From NCBI RefSeq assembly GCF_029784165.1, contig NC_073695.1, forward strand, positions 228,255,916 to 228,319,915: a DNA stretch of 64,000 bases. The letters run 5' to 3'. The DNA is from Wyeomyia smithii (Eukaryota > Arthropoda > Insecta > Diptera > Culicidae). The notes under the pieces are model-generated. The model did not search any database and was not told the DNA's origin. It saw only the letters and a program-made list of their open reading frames with translations. Each line of letters starts with the position of its first letter. The stretch's first letter is position 1. The translations under genes and the position numbers were made by a program. Below, piece after piece: positions 1 to 10,767 of the stretch.

Positions 1-818
1 CTTGTTGCTTTATTCTTGGCTGTTTTCTTGTCACTTATAGTTACCAAAAACTTATAGTTATATTGCTGCCATACGGCCGCCGTTGTTTCCCATTGGAAAC
101 AAGGTGTCTAGTATCAGCACTTCATTACGGCAAAGGTATGTCAGAAAAACATACTGTTGCAACGGATAATTGTATCGAATTTCTGTCTGTGGGATGGAAT
201 TTTGTGACTACACCTGGTTTTAGGAAATTGGTCAAATAAACAATTATTCTATAGTCAGATTTTTTCACGCGGGGAATCATACCTCGTATACAATCGCCTA
301 AAACCGCGTTAACTTGAAAATCCACTTAAAAAGCCGCGTTATTTAGAAAACTGGTGTTAAATAAAAAATCCACGCTTAAGAAAAAAAACCAGAGACGCTC
401 TACGACCTGTATTTGAAATTGTTCTCTTTGACGATCATTCCGAATGCTTCGGAGGGAGAAGGGTTTTTTTACTAGGTCTTTTACAATTGGACGTTTTGAA
501 CTCCCAACCCGCGTTAATTCGAAAATCCGCGTGAATAAAAACGCCTGTAATTGTACGTTTTCTCAATGTGTTTTGGATCAAATTGCTACGATACACAAAG
601 AATTTTGTTGTAAGTCACTCAAAAATTCAAAACATGCAAAAAAATAAAAATTTTCAATCATCTCTTTCTTTGTAAACGCATATTGTTCACAAACTTTCCT
701 CATCCATTTTTAAAGGCTACCAGAGGGCTCTCAGACACACTATCAGGAACTGTAGTTACGTTTGTTGTTTTTGGATGGTCAAAATTTCGAAAATTCCAGT
801 TTAAGAAGACTATTATTA

Positions 819-1029
819 AAAAAAGCCTTGGTGCTACATTCCGATTCGGAACTTGGCCTTCTGTTTGTTATACACAGACTTCGCAGCCAAGTGTTTAGAC
901 AATTACGGGGCGAGCGCTACAATCCTACTGACACTAACGGTCTCTCCCGAGCCGAGACTTGAACCTACGACGACTGGCTTTTGTTAGGCCAGCATCGTAC
1001 CTCGAGACCATCTGGGAGGAGTCCAGAAA
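819..1029 (-). mobile_element. tRNA-related SINE (family S1), full-length copy
   Basis: Read on the minus strand this begins near CTCCCAGATGGTCTCGAGG, carries an RNA polymerase III B-box-like GGTTCAAGTCT and ends in an A/T-rich tail after CACCAAGGCTT. It is flanked by a 10-bp direct repeat ACTATTATTA (809-818 and 1030-1039), the expected target-site duplication of LINE-mobilised SINEs. Two more full-length copies lie at 2727-2942 and 19337-19552 and a 3' half at 55115-55240. The family name S1 is used only within this annotation. Confidence 0.8.
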
Positions 1030-1239
1030 ACTATTATTATGAGCTCCTCATTGTATGCAAATCTTACCAAACCAGCTTTATTATTTATTTTTATTTTTTT
1101 TATTGCAAAGTATACTTGTAGAGTAAGGCATTCTCCTTCTTTAATTCTACAATTGGATTGAATGTAACAACATCTTATACTATAATTAATTATTTTGAAC
1201 TCATTAACTTAAGTACCATTGATTTTTACTTTAATATTT

Positions 1240-1503
1240 TTAATTCCTTTCTTCTAGCCAATCTATACATTTGCGCATGAACCTCCCTCGTAAATTTATA
1301 TTTTTAAAGTCGGCTGGGAGCTGGTTCCATAAAGTAATTGCTCGCACGAAAAACGAATCACGATAGTGAGAAGTAATGAATTGTGGCAAAACAAAGCTTC
1401 TGGTACATGTGCCTCTGAAAAACCTGAGTTTTTCTGAAAGATAAAGGGGACCACAATAGATTATTGTAAATCGCGGTATTTTAGGAAAACTTGAAAAGAG
1501 CAT
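1240..1503 (-). pseudogene. Non-LTR retrotransposon ORF2 C-terminal remnant
   Basis: An open stretch of 87 codons reads like the extreme C-terminus of a non-LTR retrotransposon polymerase: the segment around HYRDSFFVRAITLWNQLP resembles the 'xxSFFxRxxxLWNxLP' tail common in CR1/L2-like and jockey-like ORF2 proteins. No reverse transcriptase core lies upstream of it, so this is a 5'-truncated relic. The clade call is inference from a short motif. Confidence 0.5.
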
Positions 1504-2251
1504 TAATATTTAAAATCCAACGGACACATCCATTTAGCGCAATTCTTCGAAAGCAGCAACAGAGGCTTTAATAGGATTTCTATTTTCCAACATATTCACA
1601 TTTCTTCGTTTCGTAAAGAGATTACTTTGGAAGCGTTTTGAAACAGCGTATCAAGATTTTCATCAGAAATTATATAAATATAGAGCAAAAGCTACAAACT
1701 TCCTGAACATGAAATTCTTATATGCATTGACTAAACCACGCAACGGTTCATTTTAACAGCACGTGAGTTGCACGGTAAGCGGTATCGTTAATGATGGTAG
1801 GAAAACACTTCATCTTCCACGTTGTTCTCTCCTGAGTAATTCTATAGAAAATTTGCCAATATAATTATTTTTTTAAATTGTCATTTTTGATTTACCTGAA
1901 ACTTTTCACAGATGGGCTGAAGATGTCATTTTGAGCTAGTTATAAATTTTTTTTTGAATCACGACTCACTTTTGAAACGAATATGTAAAAAAAAATTATT
2001 GACGACCACAAATGTTTTTAGAGCCAGACGGTTTGTCTGAACGGTGTGACGTCCTCGACAAAGTAGTAGATGATGATTTTGTCTTTCCGAAAAAAAGAGG
2101 TTGATACTTGCTTATCAAAAAACCTCATTTTTCAAAAATACAATTTTTTAATGAAAACTATAAAAGATTAGCTTAGCACTGGTGGCTGCCCAGTTATGGA
2201 GTAATGAGAAAAAAAAAGTTAAAATTTAAAAAATATATTTTTTCTATCTGA
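1504..2251. other. AT-rich intergenic DNA with a diverged dispersed repeat
   Basis: No gene seen. The part from about 1840 to 2220 (GATGTCATTTTGAGCTA, TTTTTAGAGCCA, ATTTTGTCT...GAAAAAA) resembles 47870-48310 in the same order, so both are copies of one old unclassified repeat. Confidence 0.4.
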
Positions 2252-2259
2252 GCCGAAAT

Positions 2260-3073
2260 TAGGGTTTGAAATCCCGGGGAAAGATTTCCCGAGAATTATC
2301 TTTTCCCGGGATTCCCGGATCTCGGGAACAGAAATATTGATTCCCGGGATTAGTGAGTTCCTTGAGAATTTTCGCAAGATTTACTATACAATAGTGCAAT
2401 AAAACTAAATACACTATCAAAACTCGAAACTGAAGGAAATTACATTATTTTGGCTCAACGCAAAATTGTCAGCGGATCTGAAGCGGTTGTTTGACAACAT
2501 GAAAACCCTTCTGCAAATATTTGCAACAAAAATCGATCGCGAATTTCTGATGTAAACTTGAATGTTTTTTTTTTTAATTCGTTTTTCATGCGAATTAAGG
2601 ACCCCACAATTCGCCCACCCACTAAATCAACTAATTATTGCAAATAATAAAAAAAATTGGTGGGCGAATTTTGGGTGCTCGGAAAAAGTGGGCGAATTCT
2701 GAGGTCGTTACCCTATTAATAAACTTAAATCTCCCAGATGGTCTCGATACTGGGCTAACAAACCAGTCGTCGTAGGTTCGAGTCTAAGCTTGGGAGAGAC
2801 TGTTAGTGTGAGTAGGATCGTAGCGCTAGCCCCGCAATTGTCCTGTACACTAAACAGTCGGCTGTGAAGTCTGTGTATAAATAAAAAACAGAAGTTCAAG
2901 TTCCGAATCGGAATGTAGCACCAAGGCTTTGCTTTTTTTATCAATAAACTTCATTTGAAATCTCATTTTTGTTCAAAAATTTATTCCATTCCCGAATCCC
3001 GGGAATTCCCCGGAAATGAGATTTTTAATTCGCGTTTCCCGGGAATTCAATTTCGCGTATATTGCAAACCCTA
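2260..3073. mobile_element. hAT-type MITE (TAGGGTTTG ends), with nested SINE
   Basis: The ends are TAGGGTTTG...CAAACCCTA, with an exact 8-bp target-site duplication GCCGAAAT on each side (2252-2259 and 3074-3081). This fits non-autonomous hAT elements. Subterminal DNA is rich in CCCGGG/TTCCCGGGA motifs in both orientations. A full S1 SINE (2727-2942) sits inside, as does a small inverted repeat AATTCGCCCACC/GGTGGGCGAATT near 2610 and 2665. No transposase is present. Confidence 0.8.
2727..2942 (+). mobile_element. tRNA-related SINE (family S1), full-length copy
   Basis: A 216-bp copy of the SINE also found at 819-1029 and 19337-19552. It shows the B-box-like GGTTCGAGTCT and the family 3' end CACCAAGGCTT followed by T-rich sequence. 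The 9-bp direct repeats AATAAACTT flank it (2718-2726, 2943-2951). It is inserted in the hAT MITE 2260-3073 and is therefore younger than it. Confidence 0.8.
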
Positions 3074-3469
3074 GCCGAAATGGTTGAATGTAAGTTTAGA
3101 CAACTCTCTGGCAGTCATTCTTTGACAAGTTTTCTTCATCTCGCGGGGGTGTATTATACCTGTTTACCCTAAGGCTATGAGATATGAGATGAGAATGAAT
3201 AGTTTGACTATTTGACGACGTTCTCAAAAAAAAATTTGACGACTATTCATGTGTCTGGGAGCTCCGTAGCCGCAAGGTTACAAAGTCCGCCTTGGTAAGC
3301 AGATGGTCGTGGGTTCGAATCTTAGTAGAATCAGTCCATTTGGTTGCCAAAGGACTTTAGCGTGGGTTTATTCTCAGGCTTCCCACCAAGTACCTTTCCT
3401 TCAATCTGAATTCTACAGTACCTTTGTTGACTCTCCTTCTAACAAAAATAAGTCCCCGTTATAATAACA

Positions 3470-3734
3470 GTGGTTCCCGTGGTTCTGTGGTTAGCGATGT
3501 CGGTCGGCTAGCTCTCCCACACGGTTGTGTTATCGGGTTCGATTCACGATCAGGTCGAGGAACTTTTCGAACTGGAAATTTTCTCAACTCAGCACTGGGG
3601 CACGGTGTATCGTTGTGCCTATCCTACAACATGTAAAATGTGCCGAAAACAATATCGATAACGAATTCTCTCAACTAATCTAGTTGGTCGAGACCGCATT
3701 AGCCCCCCAGGCTAGCGTGCGATATTGTTTGTTG
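3470..3734 (+). mobile_element. tRNA-related SINE (family S3) nested in S2
   Basis: A 265-bp insertion starting GTGGTTCCCGTGGTTCTGTG, with A-box-like TGGTTAGCGATG and B-box-like GGGTTCGATTC spaced as in a tRNA. It is bounded by the 10-bp duplication TATAATAACA (3460-3469, 3735-3744). The uninterrupted site is seen in the S2 copy near 23850 (ATAATGAAACTGATG). The tail ends in TTGTTTGTTG rather than poly(A). Confidence 0.75.
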
Positions 3735-3833
3735 TATAATAACACTGATGTAAGTAACGTATGAAAGTTCTCTTCAGGGAATTGTAATTAAGCGATATTG
3801 TTAGGATGGACAGAGGCTCGATATAGTAGAGTA

Positions 3834-4071
3834 CAGGGGCGACTCGTGGCTTTTGAACCTACCGGTTCAACTACAAATTTTGAAAATCGCAGTTCGAGGA
3901 AGTATTCACAGTCATGTCCGCGTAATCACGCAAGTCATTCTATTTGTTACTATTTGAAAGTGAAACTAAAAACCAATAAAATATCAATATAAATTTGCGA
4001 TTGAAAACTTTTTTTTGCATGGCGTTCCCATGTGCAATGCACAGGTTGCACCTATGGACGAGTCGCCCCTG
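3834..4071. mobile_element. hAT-type MITE (CAGGGGCGACTCG ends), copy 1
   Basis: A 238-bp element with inverted ends CAGGGGCGACTCG...CGAGTCGCCCCTG and a perfect 8-bp target-site duplication GTAGAGTA (3826-3833, 4072-4079). It is non-coding and inserted in the S2 SINE. A second copy with its own 8-bp duplication lies at 48483-48704. Confidence 0.88.
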
Positions 4072-4184
4072 GTAGAGTAGTAAGCTTGAAACGGGAAGGT
4101 AAAACTTACACACAAGCACGGATATGAATGATAAGCGTATCACTTTCTTCAATAGTGATACTGCCAATAATATGAAGTGCGGAG

Positions 4185-5854
4185 TAGAGATGGTCGGGTA
4201 CGGGTATTTTTACCCGAAACCCGTACCCGACGGGTTCGGGTCGGGTTTCGGGTAACGCCAAAAAATATTCTACGGGTTCGGGTCGGGTACGGGTAATTAA
4301 AAAACCAAGGCTTCGGGTTCGGGTCGGGTACGGGTTTGAAAAATTCTCAATTGGTCGGGTACGGGTCGGGTACGGGTAATTCAATTTTCGTGCATTGTGA
4401 GAATTCAATTTTTATCATTTCAAGCCTGAGTGTTTTCTTAATGTCGATAATCGGTAAGATCGGAGAGAAAATTGCCCATCATCACTCAACGAGAGATCGC
4501 CCAATACCTATTCTGACAGTTGTCGGCAGTCTATGCACCAAGGGAATGACATCATGCTATCGCTTTCTAATGTTAGATTGAATAGTTCTTCCTGCAACGG
4601 TTTTGATTTAAATGGAGTTTTTGTCGGGCTTTTTTCATAACTGTCAGGAAAACCGCGGAGCATTGCACAGTGGGGCGACTTAATACAAATGCTTGCCAAG
4701 TAAAAAAAAGTGTCGATAAATACGACAAAAATATGGTATATACTTAATTTTGGGGTGCTGTACACGAATCTCCATTCCACTTTTTATTTGGAGATGTTCA
4801 TAAAGCACGTGACTTTTCATGATTTTTTAGCACTTCTCCCCTAACTTTTTTATTAAACAGAATTATATGATCTTCAACCACAAGCAACGCCACAGGGCGT
4901 CCTCTTTACAAAAACAGCATACGTAGTTTTTGCACAACTCCTCAACCAAATTTCGCAAAAAAAAAATTGTTTTTATAAAAATTAAAACAATATTATATAT
5001 TATAATAGGTAATAAAAACTAACTACAAATCAACTTTTTCTTCGAGGCCAAAAAAAAATCAAGCTATCATTGAAGCTGCAGAGCGTTTCAAAGTAATGAT
5101 ATATTTTTTTTAAATATGTCAAAAAACGTCAGTATGCCGAGTTTTGAAAAGTTATAAAAAAATCAAATTTTATGATATTGCACCCAAATTTTGGACTAAA
5201 GCACTTAAATTTTTATTTATTTATTTATTTGATATCTGTTTTTTACAGATTTTTAGAATTTATCAATGACACCGAATTTATACTCAAAATTACAGGTTTT
5301 TGGCAGATGCAGTGAATTATCAAATTTTTCTCAAGTTATAAACTATATTAATTTTGACCTTTTAAAATTCGTTTGACCCTTTAATGTGTTTATAAAACTC
5401 GTCGTTTATTTTAAACTTTACCAGACATGCACTTTTCATAGTGGACCGATTCCTTATAGTGGACCACCCGCCTGAAACTCTGGGTTCATTAGCATTTGTT
5501 CACACGCACACTCGGTTCTAGCCTGGCTCCGGCCATCATCTCGAGAAACCACATATGACAATCAGTGCATAAAATGTACGAGGTACCCAGGCATGTCGAA
5601 CAAAAAAAAAATTTAAAAAAAAAAAACCAGGACGGGTCGGGTACGGGTCGGGTACCGGCAATTTCGGCGTTTTTTCTATCGGGTACGGGTCGGGTACGGG
5701 TAGTTAGAATAGGTATTTTTCGGGTTCGGGTCGGGTACGGGTATTTTAAACAAACCAGACTTCGGGTTCGGGTCGGGTACGGGTTTGAAAATTTTCGATG
5801 AGTCGGGTACGGGTCGGGTACGAGTAACAAATTTCCCATACCCGACCATCTCTA
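4185..5854. mobile_element. hAT-type element (TAGAGATGGTCGGG ends) with CGGGT-rich arrays
   Basis: A 1670-bp insertion with ends TAGAGATGGTCGGGTA...TACCCGACCATCTCTA and an exact 8-bp duplication GTGCGGAG (4177-4184, 5855-5862). The uninterrupted site is seen near 55027. Two internal blocks, 4195-4382 and 5632-5828, consist of repeated CGGGTTCGGGTCGGGTACGGGT-like pentamer arrays in the same orientation. The ~1.2 kb between them is AT-rich with no recognised gene. The two arrays may be the remains of two copies that fused. Confidence 0.75.
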
Positions 5855-5947
5855 GTGCGGAGTACAGAAAACACCTGGGCAATATCACAATAGATCTAAT
5901 CTCTGGTCGCAGTGATGAGCCCACACAGGAAAAAAATGTGTCTGGGA

Positions 5948-6619
5948 ATTTTTTTTTTAATACAATGATAATTTTGAAAATACTGTCAAATTAATTTTTG
6001 AGCAATTTCTGATCCAATCAATTTTTAATTAGTTCATTAAAGGGATTGAAATTGAAATTATCATATAAGTTATGGAAGATTTACTACGGCTTTTTCATGA
6101 TTTGAACATCTTTCAGCTTATCAACGTTTTAATAATTCCTTGAAGACTTTCAAATAACATTTAGAGATTACTTGATATAATTTTTAAGAAAATTTCGACG
6201 AATTTGAGAAATATTCTGCTTTTTGTGATGAATTCTTGTTTACATTCTGGTTTTATAACGCAATCGCAGAGTAAAACCACGAGTTCAGCATCCAAAATTT
6301 AAAGGTTGAATGCAAAATAAATTATTGAGGTAAATACCATTTCATTTATTTATTTGTAATAAGTTAGTTATCACAAGTTTTCAACATTTTTCACCTGAAT
6401 TACTTTTTGATGAATAATTACCATAACACGTGACTTCATAGGGTAAGGTAAATCCGAACTCACAGAAATTTTTCAAGGCTTATCTATTTAACATCGTGGA
6501 ATATATTGTATAGAAAAATAAAGTCGTATCAATTATGAATGTTGCCCCTAACCCTTTACTCTTATGACAACATATATTATCAAACAATTGATACGTTATC
6601 AATATCAAGCTCCACCACT
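5948..6619. other. Intergenic, 3' of the first P450 locus
   Basis: AT-rich DNA downstream of the CYP9 pseudogene. No gene, RNA or clear repeat was recognised. Confidence 0.5.
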
Positions 6620-8272
6620 TCAAGCGTTTCTTGCTTTCATCTCCACCCACACGCCTTTCTCCGGCTGCAGGGTGAACAAACTCATTACCGTCTGAAGCGG
6701 AATTTGTGTTTTCACAGTTGGCTCCAGCTGAAAGTCCTTCAGTAGGTAGTAAACCATCATCTTTACTTCCATCAACGCTAATCTAGATTCGATGCAATTA
6801 AGTGGGCCAATGCCGAATGGGAGATACGTTCCAGCTCTAATTCTAGACCGATTTTCCTCGCTAAACCGCTCCGGATCAAACTTATCCGGGTCTGGATACA
6901 ACATTGGATCTCTATGAATGGTAAGCGTTGGAAACCAAACAGTTCGACCATTTTCAATGACGAGTCGCGTTCCAGTTCCATCATCGTACTGGTAATCTTT
7001 GACGCAGTATCGATCGGCAGCTATGGCCGGTGGCCACTTTCGAAGAGTTTCCGAAACTACCATATCCATATACGTCATTTTCTGTAACACTTCGTAACAT
7101 AGTGGCCTATTGTTGAGGGAATGCTCGGTTTCCATGATTTCATCGTAAAGACGCCTCTGAATGTCTGGGTTGATTGTCAATTCATAAGTCAAAAACGTCA
7201 TACATGCAGATACGGTGTCGAATCCAGCCAGGAAAAATAGAAAACATTGTGAAATTACCTCGTTTTCCGTCCACACCCGAGAATGGGCTGTTCTTCCAAT
7301 ACTGGACTCCTCGACCGTGGCGAAGCCTGCATCTTTCTTGTCTTGCTCATCTTCGAAATGCTCCAATGAACCCTTTCGAACTTCCATCAGCATTTGTATC
7401 ATGTCATTGAGTATAATGCCATGAACTTCTCTCTGTTTTATATTGTCAAGAATCAATTTCCTAAGATAATCCGCCACGTCTGCGTCCACAATGTCTATAC
7501 CTAGTTTTTGGGCCACACGAGGCATGCTTCGTAACAAGAGAATTTAGCAAACATTTTAAACGTTTGAAATTTCACCATTTGTTTGCCCTTCAAGAAGAAC
7601 TCATTATTCTGATCCTTCAGCGAGTTCACCTGGATACCAAACGCAACCGTAGCGATCACATCATTACCGAAACGTGAACAAACATCCTTCATCTCGTATT
7701 CAAGTCGCTTTCCAGCCATGATCTCCTGAAGAAAGAAACTATTCATAGCTTTGGCACAGTCGGCCACCAATTCGAACATATGCCTCATCTTACTCCCGGT
7801 GAACGCCGGGCTTAAAGTTGCCCGCATATGTCTCCACTTCTGTCCTCGTAGCGCGAACAGCGAATTTCCGAACAGACTGTCCGGCGTGTCCAGCGTAGGT
7901 GTGCGGTCAGGAAAATAGTCGAAATCCTTCATACCAATCTTTCTGATCATCTCCGGATCACGAAGCAGAAATATTGGATTCATAAACTCGTAGAAGCCGA
8001 CCACTCTGAAAAGCGGTTGTCCTCAATGTTTTTTTACTAACTGATTCGCAAGTTACTTACTTGGAATCTGGGAAGGTACTGTACAGCATTCGGAAATGGG
8101 TCATCACTTCACGCTTGAAGAATATTATACGTCCCATACTGCCCAGTAGCAAGGTTGGCTTCAGGCAGGGAATCGGCTTCGGCAGAAAGTACTCATACTT
8201 CTTCGATATGTGGTGAAGAAGCAGCAGAATTATGGTGCCGATAACGATTGCAGTGAATAAATCTACCTCCAT
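6620..8272 (-). pseudogene. CYP9 (CYP9J-like) cytochrome P450 pseudogene, frameshifted
   Basis: Two exons: 8061-8272 (start MEVDLFTA..., membrane anchor) and 6620-8005, with a 55-bp GT-AG phase-2 intron. Most P450 landmarks remain: WRHMR helix C, the oxygen-binding AGFDT, SETLR helix K and FDPERF. The frame breaks near 7535-7542: compared with the intact neighbour at 9091-10767, one base is missing between the KMFAKFS and LLRSMPRVAQ segments, and the first frame then ends in a stop at 7501-7503. The haem-binding signature, normally FGxGPRNCIG, reads FGIGPLNCIE here; the Arg and final Gly are lost although the Cys remains. About six residues are also missing near TPTLDTPDSLFG. The combination argues for a real pseudogene rather than a sequencing slip. 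It is head-to-head with the 9091 gene. Confidence 0.85.
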
Positions 8273-9090
8273 CCTCGTTGAAGTTCTGTTGTGGAAAGTA
8301 CGCATACTAAACGTGTTCAGTTTACTTATTTTCACGACCATCAACACACACTACTCTCTATTTGGTAGAGAGTAACTTGCTCCAAAAAATTATTCTCGCA
8401 ACTGAACAGTAAACAGAGAGGAAGAGAGAGAGAGTAACGCCGCTAGTGTAGACCGCGGCCGAGTATCTGTTCCTTGCTTTTTTGTTGATTGTATTGTAAT
8501 TATTGAACAGATTGGAATGACCCCTCACACCAATTTCAGTTTCCTTGGGTTAATTCATTACGCATTGCCTAGGTTCTTGTTTTGCTATTTGTTATCACTA
8601 GCTTTTGTTTTGTTTGATAAGATAAAACTAATCTCAATTGCAAATGTTTCGACTTCTTGCAGCGTATTATGGTTTGACCATAAGTTGAAAAGCAAAATCA
8701 AACAGTGCCTCTATTTTACCAGCCAATCTAATAACATCGATTCATAACAAAAATCTTATATTTAATTTATAATTTCGTTTGTTGCCACAAAATTTTCATC
8801 ATTAAGTCTCAATACCGCTGCAACTCATCACCGTTGTGTGGTAATTCAAGCCAAACGATTCATCAACACTGACAAACCATTCAGAACAGGTTTACAGTTT
8901 CACACTCACATGAGCGACTTCTCTCACTACTGATCAATCGACCGCTTAATTGAATGTTGTCCGTTGTTCAGCAGACAGTCGCGATACGCTTTTTGTCAGT
9001 CACTCCAAACTGAAGCCTGAGGGAAGTCGCAGATAAGTTAGCCATAAAAAACAGGAATCTTAAGTTTAGTTTCCTATTCGCTCGTTCAGT
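8273..9090. promoter_or_regulatory. Shared intergenic region between head-to-head CYP9 loci
   Basis: An 818-bp gap between divergently oriented CYP9 start codons must hold both 5' UTRs and promoters. On the plus strand an arthropod initiator-like TCAGT occurs at about 8996, some 90 bp before the 9091 start, with no obvious TATA box. A short GA-rich run lies near 8420. Promoter placement is inference. Confidence 0.35.
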
Positions 9091-10767
9091 ATGGAGGTTG
9101 ATTTATTCACAGCAGCCGCTGTTGGCATATTAATTCTACTGATCCTGCATTACATATCGAAAAAGTATGAATACTTTTTGTCGAAGCCGATACCTTGTGT
9201 GAAGCCAACCCTAATATTGGGGAGTTCCGGACCGATGATATTTCGGACGCGCGACATGCCGTCTCACGTTAAAATCCTCTATCAAACATTTCCGGACTCC
9301 AAGTGAGTAGTTTCAGCTTCAAACTTCAAACATCAATCAATATTTATTTTTCTCATCACTTCTAGAATGATTGGTTTTTACGACTTTATGAAACCGATAA
9401 TAATGCTGCGTGATCCGGCGGTGATCAAAAAGATTGCTGTGAAAGATTTCGATTATTTTCTGGATCACACACCAACGCTGAGCAGTCCGGACAAGGATGT
9501 CAACGAAGACAGTCTGTTCGGTAACTCACTGTTCGCACTCCGTGGCCAGAAGTGGCGGGATATGAGGGCTACTCTGAGTCCGGCTTTTACCGGGAGTAAG
9601 ATGAGGCACATGTTCGAACTGGTGGCAGATTGTGCCAAAGGCATGAATGGTTTCTTTACCGAGGAGATGAAGGCGGGAAAAAGACTCGAGTACGAAATGA
9701 AGGATACTTTTTCACGTTTTGGGAATGATGTAATTGCTACGGTCGCGTTCGGTATTCAGGTGAATTCGTTGAAGGATCGAGGCAACGAATTTTATATAAA
9801 AGGCAAGGAGATGCTTAATTTTCAAACAGTTAAGATTCTGTTTAAATTTTTTTTGCTGAGAGGATTGCCTCGGTTGGCGCAAAAATTGGGAATCGATTTT
9901 GTGGACTCCAATCTAACAAATTATTTCAAAGGAGTGATCATTGACAACATGAAGCAGAGAGAAGCTCATGGAATTATACGCAACGACATGATACACATGC
10001 TAATGGAAGTTCGAAAAGGAGCACTGAAACATTCGAAAGATGAGCAGGATCAAAAAGATGCGGGCTTTGCCACAGTCGAAGAGTCCAGTGTCGGAAAGGC
10101 AGCACATTCTCGGGTGTGGACTGAAAACGAGTTAATCTCGCAGTGTTTCTTATTTTTCCTGGCTGGATTCGACACCGTCTCTACGTGTATGACATTCCTA
10201 ACCTACGAATTGGCGGTAAATCCGGAGATTCAGAATCGGCTGTATGAAGAAATTCTGCAGGTCGAACAATCTCTCAGCAATAAACCATTGTGTTACGAAA
10301 TGTTACAGAAAATGACGTACATGGATATGGTTGTATCGGAAGCACTTCGCCTATGGCCTCCAGTACCAGCTGCTGATCGATTCTGTGTCAAAGACTATCT
10401 TTATGACGATGGCATTGGGACACAATTTGTAATTGAGAAGGATCAAACCGTTTGGATTCCAACAGTTGCCATCCATAGAGATCCGAGATATTATCCGAAC
10501 CCTGACAAGTTTGATCCGGAGCGTTTCAACGAGGAAAACCGGTCGAAAATCGATATTGCAACGTATTTTCCATTTGGAGTTGGCCCCCGTAACTGTATCG
10601 GATCTCGTTTGGCACTTATGGAAGTTAAGCTGATGTTGTTTTACCTGCTGAAGGACTTCAAGTTGGAGCCAACTGAGAAAACACAAATCCCCCTGCGCTT
10701 GCTGAAAAGTATGTTTACTATCCAGGCGGAACATGGCGTTTGGTTGGAAATCAAAGCGAGAACCTGA
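9091..10767 (+). CDS. Cytochrome P450, CYP9 family (CYP9J-like), intact
   Basis: Exons 9091-9302 and 9366-10767 join through a 63-bp GT-AG phase-2 intron to give 537 residues, normal for a microsomal insect P450. The start is MEVDLFTAAAVG, matching the anchor exons of the paralogues. Hydrophobic residues ~4-21 form the signal anchor holding the enzyme on the cytosolic face of the ER. Landmarks: helix C WRDMR from residue 134, I-helix AGFDT 337-341, helix K E396/R399 (SEALR), PERF 455-458, and haem-ligand Cys481 in FGVGPRNCIG. The family performs NADPH-P450-reductase-dependent monooxygenation; Aedes CYP9J members metabolise pyrethroids, but this substrate is not known. An AATAAA poly(A) signal lies at 10874-10879. 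Its head-to-head partner is a pseudogene. Confidence 0.93.

Larger units (their letters stand above)
3261..5935 (+). mobile_element. tRNA-related SINE (family S2) split by three nested insertions
   Basis: The outer element starts GCTCCGTAGCCGCAAGG, has a B-box-like GGGTTCGAATCTTAG and ends in GATGAGCCCACACAGG plus an A tail. A 12-bp direct repeat ATGTGTCTGGGA flanks it (3249-3260, 5936-5947). Its own sequence lies in four blocks: 3261-3469, 3735-3833, 4072-4184 and 5855-5935. The gaps are a second SINE and two hAT MITEs, each with its own duplication. Related partial copies at 23708-24008 and 54977-55107 run straight across these junctions, which confirms the insertion sites. It is long for a SINE at about 480 bp. 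Confidence 0.8.

Noticed and set aside
3470..3560. Candidate functional tRNA gene
   Set aside because: Good A/B boxes, but the stems do not pair, and the sequence is the head of a 265-bp insertion with a target-site duplication, so it is a SINE.
4106..4408. Open frames reading repeated PTRTRP-type peptides (also 5489-5924)
   Set aside because: They are translations of the CGGGT pentamer arrays at both ends of a transposon. All frames stay open because of the repeat; there is no start context or conserved domain.
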